Assembly: GCF_040215725.1 (NCBI RefSeq)
Contig: NZ_CP157967.1
Span: 3,998,955-4,062,954, forward strand
Length of the DNA stretch: 64,000 nt
Direction: 5' to 3'
From: Rhizobium sp. ZPR4
Lineage (GTDB): Bacteria > Pseudomonadota > Alphaproteobacteria > Rhizobiales > Rhizobiaceae
Position 1 is the stretch's first letter, and every line of letters begins with the position of its first letter. The notes below the pieces were generated by a model. That model saw nothing but the letters and a program-made list of their open reading frames with translations, searched no databases and was not told the DNA's origin. The position numbers and the translations under genes were made by a program. This document shows, piece by piece, positions 52,138 to 60,712 of this stretch.

Positions 52138-53219
52138 AGCGCGTATTTCGCGATCTCGATCCCCATCGCCTTTTCGACGGAGGGATAGACAGTCGGGTCG
52201 AGCACGCTGGCAGAGAGCGGAATGATATCCATCGGCACATGCAGGATGAAAACCTTCATGCCTTCGTGCAGCTGGCCGACGCTCAAGGGCTCGCCTTCCG
52301 GCGACAGCGTTGATATGACGGAGGGGAAGGTCGCGAGCCGCTTGCCGCCGGTATCCTCGACGGCCATGTATTCGTTCATCACATGCATGACGACGGCCTT
52401 GTCGCCTGAGCCGACGGTGACGGTGCCGATATCGAAGGCTTCCTTCGTGTAGACGACGTCCTTCTTCGTGATGGTGCCTTCGGCCAGGATATGACCGCCC
52501 GTCGTCTTGCAGATGGCGTCGATGACGGCGCTGCCGCCCTTCTTTTCCGCCTCGATGATCGCTTCGCCGAGCGAAAGCGCCATGGAGATGCCGCCGAGTG
52601 CCGCGTGCGTGCGGACGTAAGACGCACGCAAGGGATTGCGGCAGGAAGCGATGAAGCCGCCGGACTGGTCGGAGGCTACACGCAGGATCGGCGAAATCTT
52701 CGCCGTCGCACCCTTGACCACCAGCTCGATATAGCGGTTTTCGGCGCGGTTGCCGCCGACGGCGGTCTGGATCATCTGCTCGGGCGAGCCCGCCATGCCG
52801 ATCGAACCCATATCGCCCGTCGGATGGGCGCGGATGTCACCCACCGCGTCCACCACCTTGGTTCCGAGAATGGCCGATGGCAGCCAGCCGTTCAGCGTCG
52901 AGGACTTGCCATTCTGGCCGATGATCAGGCCGGAAAGCTTCTCGCCAAGTTCGTCCTGCAGCAGCTGTGCGGCTTTCACATAGTCGATGCCCTGCATTTC
53001 CCAGGGGGTCGTGGAGGCCGGTGCGCCGATGGCGGCTGCCGTGGCAATCCAGTCGTTGTCGTTGAGTTCGTCGATCGACACCAGCTCCGGCTTGCCGACA
53101 TTGACGGCCGCATAGCCGAGCATGCGGCCATGGTCGGCCCAGCCGCCACCGCCTGCGGCGTAAACGGAGCCGCCCTTGACGGCCGCTTCCACATCCTTGG
53201 CAACGAGTACGCGTCCCAT
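52098..53219 (-). CDS. DUF917 family protein (S-methyl thiohydantoin desulfurase-like)
   Basis: A 373-residue protein starting MGRVLVAKDVEAAVKGGSVY, with AAGGGGWADHGRMLGYAAV, DMGSIGMAGSPEQMIQTAVG and ASDQSGGFIASCRNPLRASY, typical of DUF917, a family that, to my recollection, is now named after S-methyl thiohydantoin desulfurase. Its usual neighbours are hydantoinase-type genes, as here: the carbamoylase gene ends 3 bp before its ATG. In the proposed pathway it would remove sulfide or methanethiol from a (S-methyl)thiohydantoin propionate. The C-terminal residues ALEPDDFRSVRPKI come from a RIME-like repeat, so the native end has been altered. Confidence 0.85.
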   Translation of the reverse strand: MGRVLVAKDVEAAVKGGSVYAAGGGGWADHGRMLGYAAVNVGKPELVSIDELNDNDWIATAAAIGAPASTTPWEMQGIDYVKAAQLLQDELGEKLSGLIIGQNGKSSTLNGWLPSAILGTKVVDAVGDIRAHPTGDMGSIGMAGSPEQMIQTAVGGNRAENRYIELVVKGATAKISPILRVASDQSGGFIASCRNPLRASYVRTHAALGGISMALSLGEAIIEAEKKGGSAVIDAICKTTGGHILAEGTITKKDVVYTKEAFDIGTVTVGSGDKAVVMHVMNEYMAVEDTGGKRLATFPSVISTLSPEGEPLSVGQLHEGMKVFILHVPMDIIPLSASVLDPTVYPSVEKAMGIEIAKYALEPDDFRSVRPKI

Positions 53220-53222
53220 TGG

Positions 53223-54497
53223 CTACTCCCGGTTCTGTTTGAGGTTCTTGTCCATGTCGCGCACCGCTTCGAAAAGAACGGCGGCGCCCATGGCGATGTC
53301 GTCATTCTCGGCCCACTCCTCGGCGCAGTGGCTGCGGCCTTCCTTGCAGGGCACGAAGATCATGGCGGCTGGCGCAACCTTGGCGATCCAGGCCGTGTCG
53401 TGGCCGGCGCCGGAGGCCATGCGGCGGTGCTTGGCGCCGACAGTCTCGCAGGCACGCTCGAGCGTTTCGAGCAGCACCGGAGCACCGGGGGTCGGCATGT
53501 TGTCGGAGACGCGCACCGGCGTATTGATCGTGACGCCGTAATCGGCGGCAATGGTCTTCACCTCGCCATCGATCCAGGCGAGGAAATCTTCCATGTCGCT
53601 GCGGATTTCGGCGCGGCCGTCGATCAGCAGCACGACCTTCGAGGGCACGACATTGGCGGCATTCGGCTCGATGCGGAATTCGCCGACGGTTGCAGCAAAA
53701 TGGCCCGGCGTCTTTGCTTGTTCGGCTGCGCGCTGGCGAATATCGAGAACCAATTGCGAGGCTGCCACCAGCGCATCCGCGCGGCGATCCATCGGCGTGG
53801 TGCCGGCGTGGTCGGCGCGGCCTTCCACGGTGATTTCGATGCGGGTGATGCCGGCGATCGCGGTGACGATGCCGATATCCTTGTTCTCGGCTTCCAGCAC
53901 CGGACCCTGCTCGATATGCAGCTCCAGGAAGCCGGCGAGATCCGGGCGTTTCTGGGAGAGCAGCACCGAAGGGTCGCCGCCGACCTCGGCAATGCCCTGC
54001 GAAAGCGTGCGGTCGCCGCTCACGCGGGAGAGCCATGCCTCGGGGATCTGCCCGGTCATGCCGCGGCTGCCGATGCAGGAGACGCCGAAGATGCTGACTT
54101 CTTCGGCCAGGAAATCGACGATTTCCAGATCATGATCGAGCTCGATGCCGCGATCCTTCAAGGAGCGTGCGACTTCGAGCGCTGCGATCGTGCCGGCAAT
54201 GCCGTCGAAGCGGCCGCCGTCGGGAACGGTATCGGAATGCGAGCCGACAAGGATCGTGCCGAGGCCCGGCTTGGCGCCTGCGCGCCGGCCGATGAGATTG
54301 CCGGCGGCATCCATTCGCGTCTCAAGTCCTGCGGCTTTCATCCTCGCGTCGATATAGGCGCGCCCTTCGAGGAAGAGCGGCGAGAAGGCGCGGCGCGTCC
54401 AGGGGTGTCCGGGCTCGGTAATGCCGGCCAGCGCATCGATATCCTCAGCGATACGGTCGGCGTTGACTGGCAGGTTGTGGCGCTTGGGGTCGGTCAT
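53223..54497 (-). CDS. Zn-dependent N-carbamoyl-L-amino acid hydrolase (M20 family)
   Basis: A 424-residue M20-type amidohydrolase of the allantoate/N-carbamoyl-amino acid group: TILVGSHSDTVPDGGRFDGI (metal ligands His87 and Asp98), DFLAEEVSIFGVSCIGSRGM with Glu132/Glu133, LELHIEQGPVLE with His194, and SHCAEEW near the end. Enzymes of this type convert N-carbamoyl-L-glutamate to glutamate, CO2 and ammonia. The ATG overlaps the stop of the hydantoinase-like gene (ATGA), so both are translationally coupled. Fits the last step of the proposed route; allantoate hydrolysis is the main alternative. Confidence 0.9.
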   Translation of the reverse strand: MTDPKRHNLPVNADRIAEDIDALAGITEPGHPWTRRAFSPLFLEGRAYIDARMKAAGLETRMDAAGNLIGRRAGAKPGLGTILVGSHSDTVPDGGRFDGIAGTIAALEVARSLKDRGIELDHDLEIVDFLAEEVSIFGVSCIGSRGMTGQIPEAWLSRVSGDRTLSQGIAEVGGDPSVLLSQKRPDLAGFLELHIEQGPVLEAENKDIGIVTAIAGITRIEITVEGRADHAGTTPMDRRADALVAASQLVLDIRQRAAEQAKTPGHFAATVGEFRIEPNAANVVPSKVVLLIDGRAEIRSDMEDFLAWIDGEVKTIAADYGVTINTPVRVSDNMPTPGAPVLLETLERACETVGAKHRRMASGAGHDTAWIAKVAPAAMIFVPCKEGRSHCAEEWAENDDIAMGAAVLFEAVRDMDKNLKQNRE

Positions 54498-55879
54498 CAG
54501 GCAGCATCTCCGGCAATGATTTGGCGAGGCAAGGGGCGGATGAAGCTGCCGGAGCCGGGTTCGGCGAGCACCTTCTGTCCCTCGGTGATCTGCTTGCCTC
54601 TAAGGTAGGCGGCCGACACAGTCCAGGGCAGGCGGATGCCGTTATAGGGGCTCCAGCCGACGACGTTGTTGCCGCTTGTGGCTGCGTCATAAACCATCTC
54701 GCGTGGCTCCAGCACGACGATATCGGCGTCCTTGCCCGGCGTCAGCGCGCCCTTGATATGGTCGAGGCGGAAATGCCTGGCCGGGTTTTCCGCCATCAGC
54801 TTCGCGGCCCAGGTGAGCGGCACGCCGCGTTCCAGAGCACCCTTGACGAAGAGCGGCACCATGACCTCCAGTCCCGGCACGCCAGAAGCGTTCGCCAGCA
54901 TGTCCGGATTGGTTTTGCGATTTTCCGACCAGCTGACATGGTCGGTCGAGACGAGCCAGACATTGCCTTCCGCCACCTTGCGCCATAAGGTTTCCACTTC
55001 GGCGCGCGGGCGGATCGGCGGATTGATTTTCGCCTTGCCGCCGAGACGCCGCACATCGTTTTCCTCGTCGAGTGTCAGGTAATGGATGCAGCATTCGACC
55101 GTCGCTTCGAAGCCGTCGCGGCGATAGGCGCGGGCTATGTCATAGCCGCGGCCGAGCGAGCAATGCACGACATGGGCCGGGCAGCCGGTATCTGCACCCG
55201 TCTCGAAGATCGTGTGCATGGCGAGCAGTTCGGTGATCGGAGGGCGGGAAAGGCCGTGGGCGCGGTAGTCGGTGACGCCGCTTACCTTCACCTGTTCCAT
55301 GTAGGTGCGCACCGCTTCGTCATCCTCGTTGTGGACGCCAGCGGTCAGGCCTGTCGGTGCGATCGCGGCAAAGCAGGCATCGAGCAGGGCGGGCGGAATG
55401 CGCGGAAAGCGCTTCGGATCGGTGCCGAAGGTGGAGAATTTGAAGGCGGCGACACCGGCCTCGACCATCTCGGCGATGCGTGCCGGGCCTTCTTCCGGGT
55501 CGATCGTGCCGTAAAGAGCGAAGTCGACGCGCGACTGCGGCGCGGCGTGGTCAATCTTTTTCTTCACCGCTGCTGCCGAGCAGACGAGATTGCCTTCGTC
55601 ATAGGGCATGTCGACGATGGTGGTGACGCCGCCGGCAGCCGCCGAACGCGTCGACCAGATGAAATCCTCCTGATCCTTCTGCGAGAGAGAATGGACCTGC
55701 GCATCGATCGCGCCGGGCAGGATCAGCGCCTTGCCGAGCAGATGCCGCTCGCGCGCAGCCGGGGGCACGCCGATACCCACTTCGGCGATCTTGCCGTCGC
55801 TGACGGCGACATAGCCGGCTTCCACGATGCGTTCAGGCAAAACCACGGTGCCTTGCAGAACTAGATCGAAATCGGCCAT
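54497..55879 (-). CDS. Dihydropyrimidinase/dihydroorotase-like amidohydrolase (hydantoinase type)
   Basis: A 460-residue cyclic amidohydrolase with the TIM-barrel layout: LPGAIDAQVHSLSQKDQEDF (first metal motif, here Gln61-x-His63 rather than HxH), AFKFST with the probably carboxylated Lys147, GVHNEDDEAV with His183, CPAHVVHCS with His236/His239 and WLVSTDHVSW with the catalytic Asp. It should open a hydantoin or dihydropyrimidine ring; hydantoin-5-propionate is the candidate substrate. ATG at 55879 has GGAG nine bases upstream; ATG at 55885 is possible. Followed by the carbamoylase gene with ATGA overlap. Confidence 0.9.
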   Translation of the reverse strand: MADFDLVLQGTVVLPERIVEAGYVAVSDGKIAEVGIGVPPAARERHLLGKALILPGAIDAQVHSLSQKDQEDFIWSTRSAAAGGVTTIVDMPYDEGNLVCSAAAVKKKIDHAAPQSRVDFALYGTIDPEEGPARIAEMVEAGVAAFKFSTFGTDPKRFPRIPPALLDACFAAIAPTGLTAGVHNEDDEAVRTYMEQVKVSGVTDYRAHGLSRPPITELLAMHTIFETGADTGCPAHVVHCSLGRGYDIARAYRRDGFEATVECCIHYLTLDEENDVRRLGGKAKINPPIRPRAEVETLWRKVAEGNVWLVSTDHVSWSENRKTNPDMLANASGVPGLEVMVPLFVKGALERGVPLTWAAKLMAENPARHFRLDHIKGALTPGKDADIVVLEPREMVYDAATSGNNVVGWSPYNGIRLPWTVSAAYLRGKQITEGQKVLAEPGSGSFIRPLPRQIIAGDAA

Positions 55880-55926
55880 GTGCATTCTCTCCGCCGGTCG
55901 GTTGGTTCAGTCGGTTGGTTCAGATC

Positions 55927-56039
55927 GAGCATGATGCCGAAAAGTGTGCGCGGTTTTCGGACGACATCATGCTCTATTTTTTTGTTTCGAGGTCGGATTC
56001 AGATTTTAGGTCTGCATGACTTAAAATCATCCGACGCTC
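55927..56039. repeat. RIME-like palindromic element, copy 4
   Basis: Left palindrome GAGCATGATG...CATCATGCTC around CCGAAAAGTGTGCGCGGTTTTCGG (written in two halves); right palindrome GATTTTAGGTC-tgcat-GACTTAAAATC with one mismatch. The right end supplies the codons for the last residue and the TGA stop of the lyase gene (GTC GGA TGA). Confidence 0.86.
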
Positions 56040-57616
56040 GTGACGGTGTCGTGATAAAGCCGCTCCTCGACCCGCTCCAGTGAGCCGAGCGCGAAGAAAT
56101 CATCATAGGCGATGATGGGCTTGTGGGCGATCAATTCCGAAACGAAAGCTTCGGAAGCCAGTTCCTCCTCGATCGCCTCGACTTCGGCCGAAAGAGGACG
56201 ATCGACCACATAGAAATCCGCATGTTTGCGTACGACCTCATAGAGCATACGCGCCACGCCTTCCGGCTTGTCGCCGAGAATGTCCATCGCCTGGGCCGAA
56301 AGCAGCGCTTCCAGGGCTGCCAGACGCTTCAGCGCCCGCATCTGCCGCTCGAAGCGTTCGATGACGAGTGGCAGGAAGGCGGCCTCGTCTTCCATGCCTG
56401 CAGCAACCACCAGCGACTGTGCAGAGACCGGATTGGACATGGAGAGAACGCGTGAGAAGATTTCGCCGGCAAGCTTGATGATCGGGCCGAAGCCGGTGGC
56501 GATCTTGCCCTCCGGCACGAGATTGACGGGCAGGCCGCGCCGCTGGCCATTGCCGAGCAGGACGCAGCGATTGAAGGCATTGCGGGCCGCATGCGCCATG
56601 CAGATGACAGCGCCTTCGAGCAGAATGGTGACATCGAGCGGCAGCGAACCGCCAGAGGTCATGACGCGGCCATCGACGATGACGGGATTGTCGTCCGAGC
56701 GGCCGGTGGCGGCAAGAATCTTGTGGCCGGCGGTCAAAAGGTTTTCGATGACGGCCCCGAAGACCTGGGCGATCATGCGCAGACTCAGCGGATCCTGCAC
56801 ATGGGTCGCGACCGGCCACGGCCATTCGTCCGAGGCGTTGCAGAGCCATGCGCCGATCAGGGCTTCGCGGGGGGTGCCGACATGGCGCACCGAAATCCAG
56901 GGGTCGCGCGAAGCACCGAGCGCGCCGGCCGCCATCATGCCGGTCGCCAGCAGGACGCGGATCGAGGCGGCGGCATTGCGGGTTGTCTCGGCGGCGGCGG
57001 CGAAGCTGACGGCGTTGACACTGAGCGAGGCGAGGCTGTCGCGCGGCATCATCCTGACGGGAGCGATACCGGCGGCATCGAAGGCGTCAGCCGCCTGCAT
57101 GCGGCGGCCGCGATAGACGGCCTCGCCGACGCCAGTCAGAACGGCGCCGATCTGGCCCATCAGGCCGATATCCGCGCAGCCGATCGAGCCGGTGCGGCGG
57201 ACAACGGGAATGACATCGGCGCTGAGAAGCTGCAGGTAGGACTGAATCAGCTCTTGCGAGCATCCGACCTGGCCGGTGAGAGCGGTGTTCACCCGGATCG
57301 CCATGGCATTGCGCACGACCGACATGGAAAAGGGTGCGCCGGTCCCGAAGTGATGAGCACGCACGAGGCCGAGATTGAAGGCATCCAGATCTTCGGGAGA
57401 CCACTCGACATCCTTCATGGCGCCGACGCCGGTCGTAGAGCCATAGACGGGCATGCCGGATTGGATCGTGCTTTCGAGAACGCTGCGCGCCAGCCGCACG
57501 CGCGCCATGCCGGCTTCCGATGCGGAGGGCAGGGCGACGCCCGCCCCGATCCGCACCAGATCGCTGAACCCAAGGGGTTGCCCGGTGAGTTCGATGCCGG
57601 CTCTCTGACGCTCCAT
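56027..57616 (-). CDS. Aromatic amino acid lyase family protein lacking the MIO triad (candidate ergothionase)
   Basis: A 529-residue homologue of histidine/phenylalanine ammonia-lyase: VYGSTTGVGAM with Tyr58, THVQDPLSLRMIAQVFGAVI, ATGRSDDNPVIVDGRV and AGMEDEAAFLPLVIERFERQ. At the position of GSVGASGDLAP it reads GSIGCADIGLM (143-153), so Ala-Ser-Gly is Cys147-Ala148-Asp149 and no MIO cofactor can form. Ergothionase, a known member of this family, eliminates trimethylamine from ergothioneine and would need no MIO because the leaving group is already quaternary. The neighbouring urocanase, DUF917, hydantoinase and carbamoylase genes fit this. AAGGAG precedes the ATG at 57616. The stop lies in a RIME-like repeat. 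Confidence 0.85.
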   Translation of the reverse strand: MERQRAGIELTGQPLGFSDLVRIGAGVALPSASEAGMARVRLARSVLESTIQSGMPVYGSTTGVGAMKDVEWSPEDLDAFNLGLVRAHHFGTGAPFSMSVVRNAMAIRVNTALTGQVGCSQELIQSYLQLLSADVIPVVRRTGSIGCADIGLMGQIGAVLTGVGEAVYRGRRMQAADAFDAAGIAPVRMMPRDSLASLSVNAVSFAAAAETTRNAAASIRVLLATGMMAAGALGASRDPWISVRHVGTPREALIGAWLCNASDEWPWPVATHVQDPLSLRMIAQVFGAVIENLLTAGHKILAATGRSDDNPVIVDGRVMTSGGSLPLDVTILLEGAVICMAHAARNAFNRCVLLGNGQRRGLPVNLVPEGKIATGFGPIIKLAGEIFSRVLSMSNPVSAQSLVVAAGMEDEAAFLPLVIERFERQMRALKRLAALEALLSAQAMDILGDKPEGVARMLYEVVRKHADFYVVDRPLSAEVEAIEEELASEAFVSELIAHKPIIAYDDFFALGSLERVEERLYHDTVTSVG

Positions 57617-57663
57617 GTCTTTTGTTCTCCTTTTTCGCAAGGCTATGCGAGCCTTATCGACAA

Positions 57664-57675
57664 TGGGATATCCCA
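57664..57675. promoter_or_regulatory. Perfect palindrome upstream of the lyase gene
   Basis: TGGGATATCCCA, a perfect 12-bp palindrome 48 bp before the lyase start and on the leftward transcript side of the divergent region shared with the cupin gene. A candidate operator for the catabolic cluster; no regulator gene is adjacent. Confidence 0.35.
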
Positions 57676-57899
57676 AATGCCGAACACCTGATGTGCCATG
57701 CGAGCGAGAGTACACGCAAAGCACGCGGTCGCATCATGCATTATAGCCGAAAGAGAGATACATCCGCTCCCGTCGCGACGGCTGCCTTTAAATTCAGCGC
57801 GGCCTGCTTGTTCGAAGTCGATGGCGACAGGATTGACGAACGGGCTTTGCAGCCGTTTCTATGCGGAACGATCCGTTCAACACCCGGAAAATCATTGCG

Positions 57900-58232
57900 A
57901 TGAAGATTCCTGAACTGCCTTTTACGGTAACGAATTGGGATGAGATTGCCCCCACCAGACATGCGGGCGAAAGCGGCCATGCGCTCTGGCGGACATTGAA
58001 CATCGGGGACATCCGCGTTCGGATTGTTGAATATACGCCCGGCTATGTTGCCGATCACTGGTGTGATCGCGGCCATATTATCTATGTGCTCGAAGGTGAA
58101 TTGATCTCCGAGCTGAAGGATGGGCGGATATCGATCCTCACTCAAGGCATGAGCTATCAAGTGTCCGATTTCGGCGACGCTGCACACCGGTCATCGACAA
58201 AGACAGGCGTCAAGTTGTTCATCGTCGATTAA
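57900..58232 (+). CDS. DHCW-motif cupin fold protein
   Basis: A 110-residue single-domain cupin: MKIPELPFTVTNWDEIAP, then VEYTPGYVADHWCDRGHIIYVLEGELISEL with the DHxC...H metal-type motif, and YQVSDFGDAAHRSSTKTGVK. The family, known as DHCW cupins, has no established function. The start at 57900 fits the family; an in-frame ATG at 57861 lacks a ribosome site. It is divergent from the lyase gene. Cupins of this kind often act on small carboxylates or as sensors, so an accessory role for the catabolic cluster is possible but unproven. Confidence 0.85.
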   Translation: MKIPELPFTVTNWDEIAPTRHAGESGHALWRTLNIGDIRVRIVEYTPGYVADHWCDRGHIIYVLEGELISELKDGRISILTQGMSYQVSDFGDAAHRSSTKTGVKLFIVD

Positions 58233-58298
58233 AATCGCACTAGGAAGAAACGCAGCTTGGTTGATGGGCCGCTGCAGCCACAATGACGCGGCCGCACG

Positions 58299-59873
58299 TC
58301 AACCCAGATGCCAGGCGATGTAGAGCAGCGTTAGCGCGATCACCCAAAGCGCAAGGCGGCCGGAGCGGCTGTGCTTGGCTTCCGACTTGCCGATCGCTTC
58401 CGCCGTCTGCGGATCGAAGCGCAGGCCGTTTTCGCTCATGTGCAGAAGCTCGTGATGGAATTTCTCCGTCTTGGCAGCGATTTCGGGTGCCGCTTCGGCA
58501 AGCTTCACGGCAGCCTTCAACCCGTCCTTCAGATCGGTCATGATCCGCTTCGGGCCGAGATTGGTGCGGATCCAGTCGCCGACGACCGGTTCCGAAGCCT
58601 TCCACATGTTGAAGCGCGGATTGAGCATGCGCGACACGCCCTCGACCACGACCATGGTCTTCTGCAGCATGACAAGCTCGGGACGCGTCTCCATGTCGAA
58701 GAGTTCGGTCACCTCGAAGAGCAGGGTCAAAAGCTTGCCCATGGAGATCGTCTCGGCCGGCTGGCCGTGGATCGGCTCGCCGATCGCGCGGATGGCCTGG
58801 GCGAAGCTTTCCATATTGTGGTGGCCGGGTACGTAGCCGGCTTCGAAATGCACTTCGGCGACGCGGAGATAATCGCGGGTGATGAAACCGTAGAGGATTT
58901 CGGCGAGGAAGCGGCGTTCCTTCCTGCCCAGGCGGCCGACGATGCCCATGTCGACGGCGACGATCATACCTGTGGGATCGACGAAGAGATTGCCGGGATG
59001 CATGTCGGCATGGAAGAAGCCGTCGCGCAGCGTGTGGCGCAGGAAGGACTGGATCAGCGTATCGGCAAGCGTGTTGAGATCGTGGCCTGCGGCCTTCAGC
59101 CCCTCAACGTCGGACATCTTCACGCCGTCGATCCATTCCATGGTGATGACGTCGCGGCCGGTGCGTTCCCAATCCACCTTCGGAACGCGGAAACCGGGGT
59201 CCTTCTCGGTATTCTCGGCAATTTCCGAGAGCGCAGCTGCTTCGAGCCGCAGATCCATCTCGACCTTCGTCGTCTGCTCGAGCGTCTTCGTGACTTCCAC
59301 CGGCCGAAGACGGCGGCTGGAGGGCATGAAACGCTCCTGCATCCCCGCCACGAGATACATTGCCTTGATATCGTTGGAGAAGCGCTGGCGCACGCCTGGC
59401 CGGACCACTTTGACCGCAACGCGCTTGCGCCCTTCGGTCGTGTCGATCTCCGCCGGATGTACCTGCGCTATCGAGGCAGCCGCGATCGGCTCGCCAAAGC
59501 TGGCATAGAGATCGTCGATCCGCCGGCCGAGTGACGATTCGATCGCCGCCGTCGCCGTTTCATGCGGAAAGAAGGCCATCCGGTCCTGAAGCTGCGACAG
59601 GTCGTTGGCCATGTCGACGCCGACGACATCGGGCCGCGTTGCCAGGAACTGGCCGATCTTGACATAGGACGGGCCGAGCCGTTCCACCGCCTTTGCAAGC
59701 CGGTCGCTGCGCGCCTGGCTCTTTGCCTTGCGGCGGGCAAAGATGCTGACGAAGGATTTGGCCAGGCTGACGGAGGGCGGCAGCCCTTCGGACGGCAACG
59801 CCATGACCACGCCTTCGCGCACGAGCACCCAGCCGACCCGGACAAGGCCGAAATATGCGCTGAAAGCAGTCAT
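58299..59873 (-). CDS. ubiB: UbiB family atypical kinase (ubiquinone synthesis)
   Basis: UbiB is an ADCK-type membrane-associated protein needed for coenzyme Q synthesis. The 524-residue sequence has LGPSYVKIGQFLATRPDVVG (the KxGQ motif), PIAAASIAQVHPAEI (alanine-rich nucleotide loop), VAVKVVRPGV with the kinase lysine, LRDGFFHADMHPGNLFVDPT and IVAVDMGIVGRLGRKERRFL (DFG-equivalent), and a C-terminal hydrophobic helix (LALWVIALTLLYIAWHLG). It lies 62 bp downstream of ubiE in the same orientation. The start at 59873 is acceptable though its ribosome site is weak. Confidence 0.95.
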   Translation of the reverse strand: MTAFSAYFGLVRVGWVLVREGVVMALPSEGLPPSVSLAKSFVSIFARRKAKSQARSDRLAKAVERLGPSYVKIGQFLATRPDVVGVDMANDLSQLQDRMAFFPHETATAAIESSLGRRIDDLYASFGEPIAAASIAQVHPAEIDTTEGRKRVAVKVVRPGVRQRFSNDIKAMYLVAGMQERFMPSSRRLRPVEVTKTLEQTTKVEMDLRLEAAALSEIAENTEKDPGFRVPKVDWERTGRDVITMEWIDGVKMSDVEGLKAAGHDLNTLADTLIQSFLRHTLRDGFFHADMHPGNLFVDPTGMIVAVDMGIVGRLGRKERRFLAEILYGFITRDYLRVAEVHFEAGYVPGHHNMESFAQAIRAIGEPIHGQPAETISMGKLLTLLFEVTELFDMETRPELVMLQKTMVVVEGVSRMLNPRFNMWKASEPVVGDWIRTNLGPKRIMTDLKDGLKAAVKLAEAAPEIAAKTEKFHHELLHMSENGLRFDPQTAEAIGKSEAKHSRSGRLALWVIALTLLYIAWHLG

Positions 59874-59935
59874 AGCGCCTCAAGGTCTCTAGAAGCGGAG
59901 GCCGCAAGCCGCATCACATGGCTCGACATCATGCT

Positions 59936-60712
59936 TCAGAGCTTCCAGCCGGAGTGCAGCGCGGCGATGCCGCCGGTATAGTTGGTGAAGCTCACGCGCG
60001 AGAAGCCGGCCTCGCGGATCATCGTCGCAAAGTCCTGCTGGTTCGGGAACTTGCGGATCGATTCCACCAGATACTGATAGGGCTCGGCATCACCCGTGAT
60101 CGCCTTGCCGAACTTCGGAATGGCGTTGAAGGACCAGGTGTCGTAAACGCGGTCGAGCAGCGGCAGGTCGACTTCGGAAAATTCGAGCACGAGCAGCCGG
60201 CCGCCGCGCTTCAGCACGCGGTAGGCTTCCTTCAGCGCGACATCGATGCGCGGCACGTTGCGGATGCCGAAGGCGATCGTATAGGCGTCGAAGGAGTTGG
60301 GTTCGAAGGGAAGTTCCTCGGCATTCGCCTCGACGAAGGTGAGATTGTCCGAGAGCTTCTTCTTCTCGGCACGCTCGGCGCCGACGGCAAGCATCGAGCC
60401 GTTGATGTCGAGCACGGTTGCGTGCGCCAGCCGGTTGGATGCCTCCACGATGCGGAAGGCGATGTCGCCCGTGCCGCCTGCTACGTCGAGCACCTTGTAG
60501 GCGGGATCCTTGCGCGGGTTGAGCGCCGCGACCATTCCATCCTTCCAGGCGCGATGCATGCCCATGGACATGACGTCGTTCATGACGTCATAGCGCTTGG
60601 CGACCTTGTGGAACACCTCGTTGACGAGGCCTTGCTTTTCGCCATCGGCTACGTCGCGGAAGCCATAGGATGTTTCCATGCCGCCATCGGCGGAGGTGCG
60701 GCTGTCTGCCAT
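59936..60712 (-). CDS. ubiE: Demethylmenaquinone/ubiquinone methyltransferase UbiE
   Basis: UbiE carries out the C-methylation step of ubiquinone synthesis using SAM. The 258-residue protein shows [40 protein letters not shown] (motif I), the signature [40 protein letters not shown] and [18 protein letters not shown]. Length is standard. It is divergent from mutM, whose start lies 246 bp away, and is cotranscribed with ubiB. Confidence 0.96.
   Translation of the reverse strand: MADSRTSADGGMETSYGFRDVADGEKQGLVNEVFHKVAKRYDVMNDVMSMGMHRAWKDGMVAALNPRKDPAYKVLDVAGGTGDIAFRIVEASNRLAHATVLDINGSMLAVGAERAEKKKLSDNLTFVEANAEELPFEPNSFDAYTIAFGIRNVPRIDVALKEAYRVLKRGGRLLVLEFSEVDLPLLDRVYDTWSFNAIPKFGKAITGDAEPYQYLVESIRKFPNQQDFATMIREAGFSRVSFTNYTGGIAALHSGWKL

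Noticed and set aside
52491..54608. 705-codon open frame on the plus strand
   Set aside because: It is antisense to the DUF917 and carbamoylase genes and reads as low-complexity R/G/A/D-rich sequence; a product of high GC content.
49954..57616. Classical histidine utilisation (hut) operon
   Set aside because: No hutI, hutG, hutF or hutC gene is present, the lyase lacks the MIO triad required by HutH, and the urocanase has changed active-site segments.
57622..57913. Short plus-strand open frames before the cupin gene
   Set aside because: No ribosome site or recognisable domain; they overlap the divergent promoter region.
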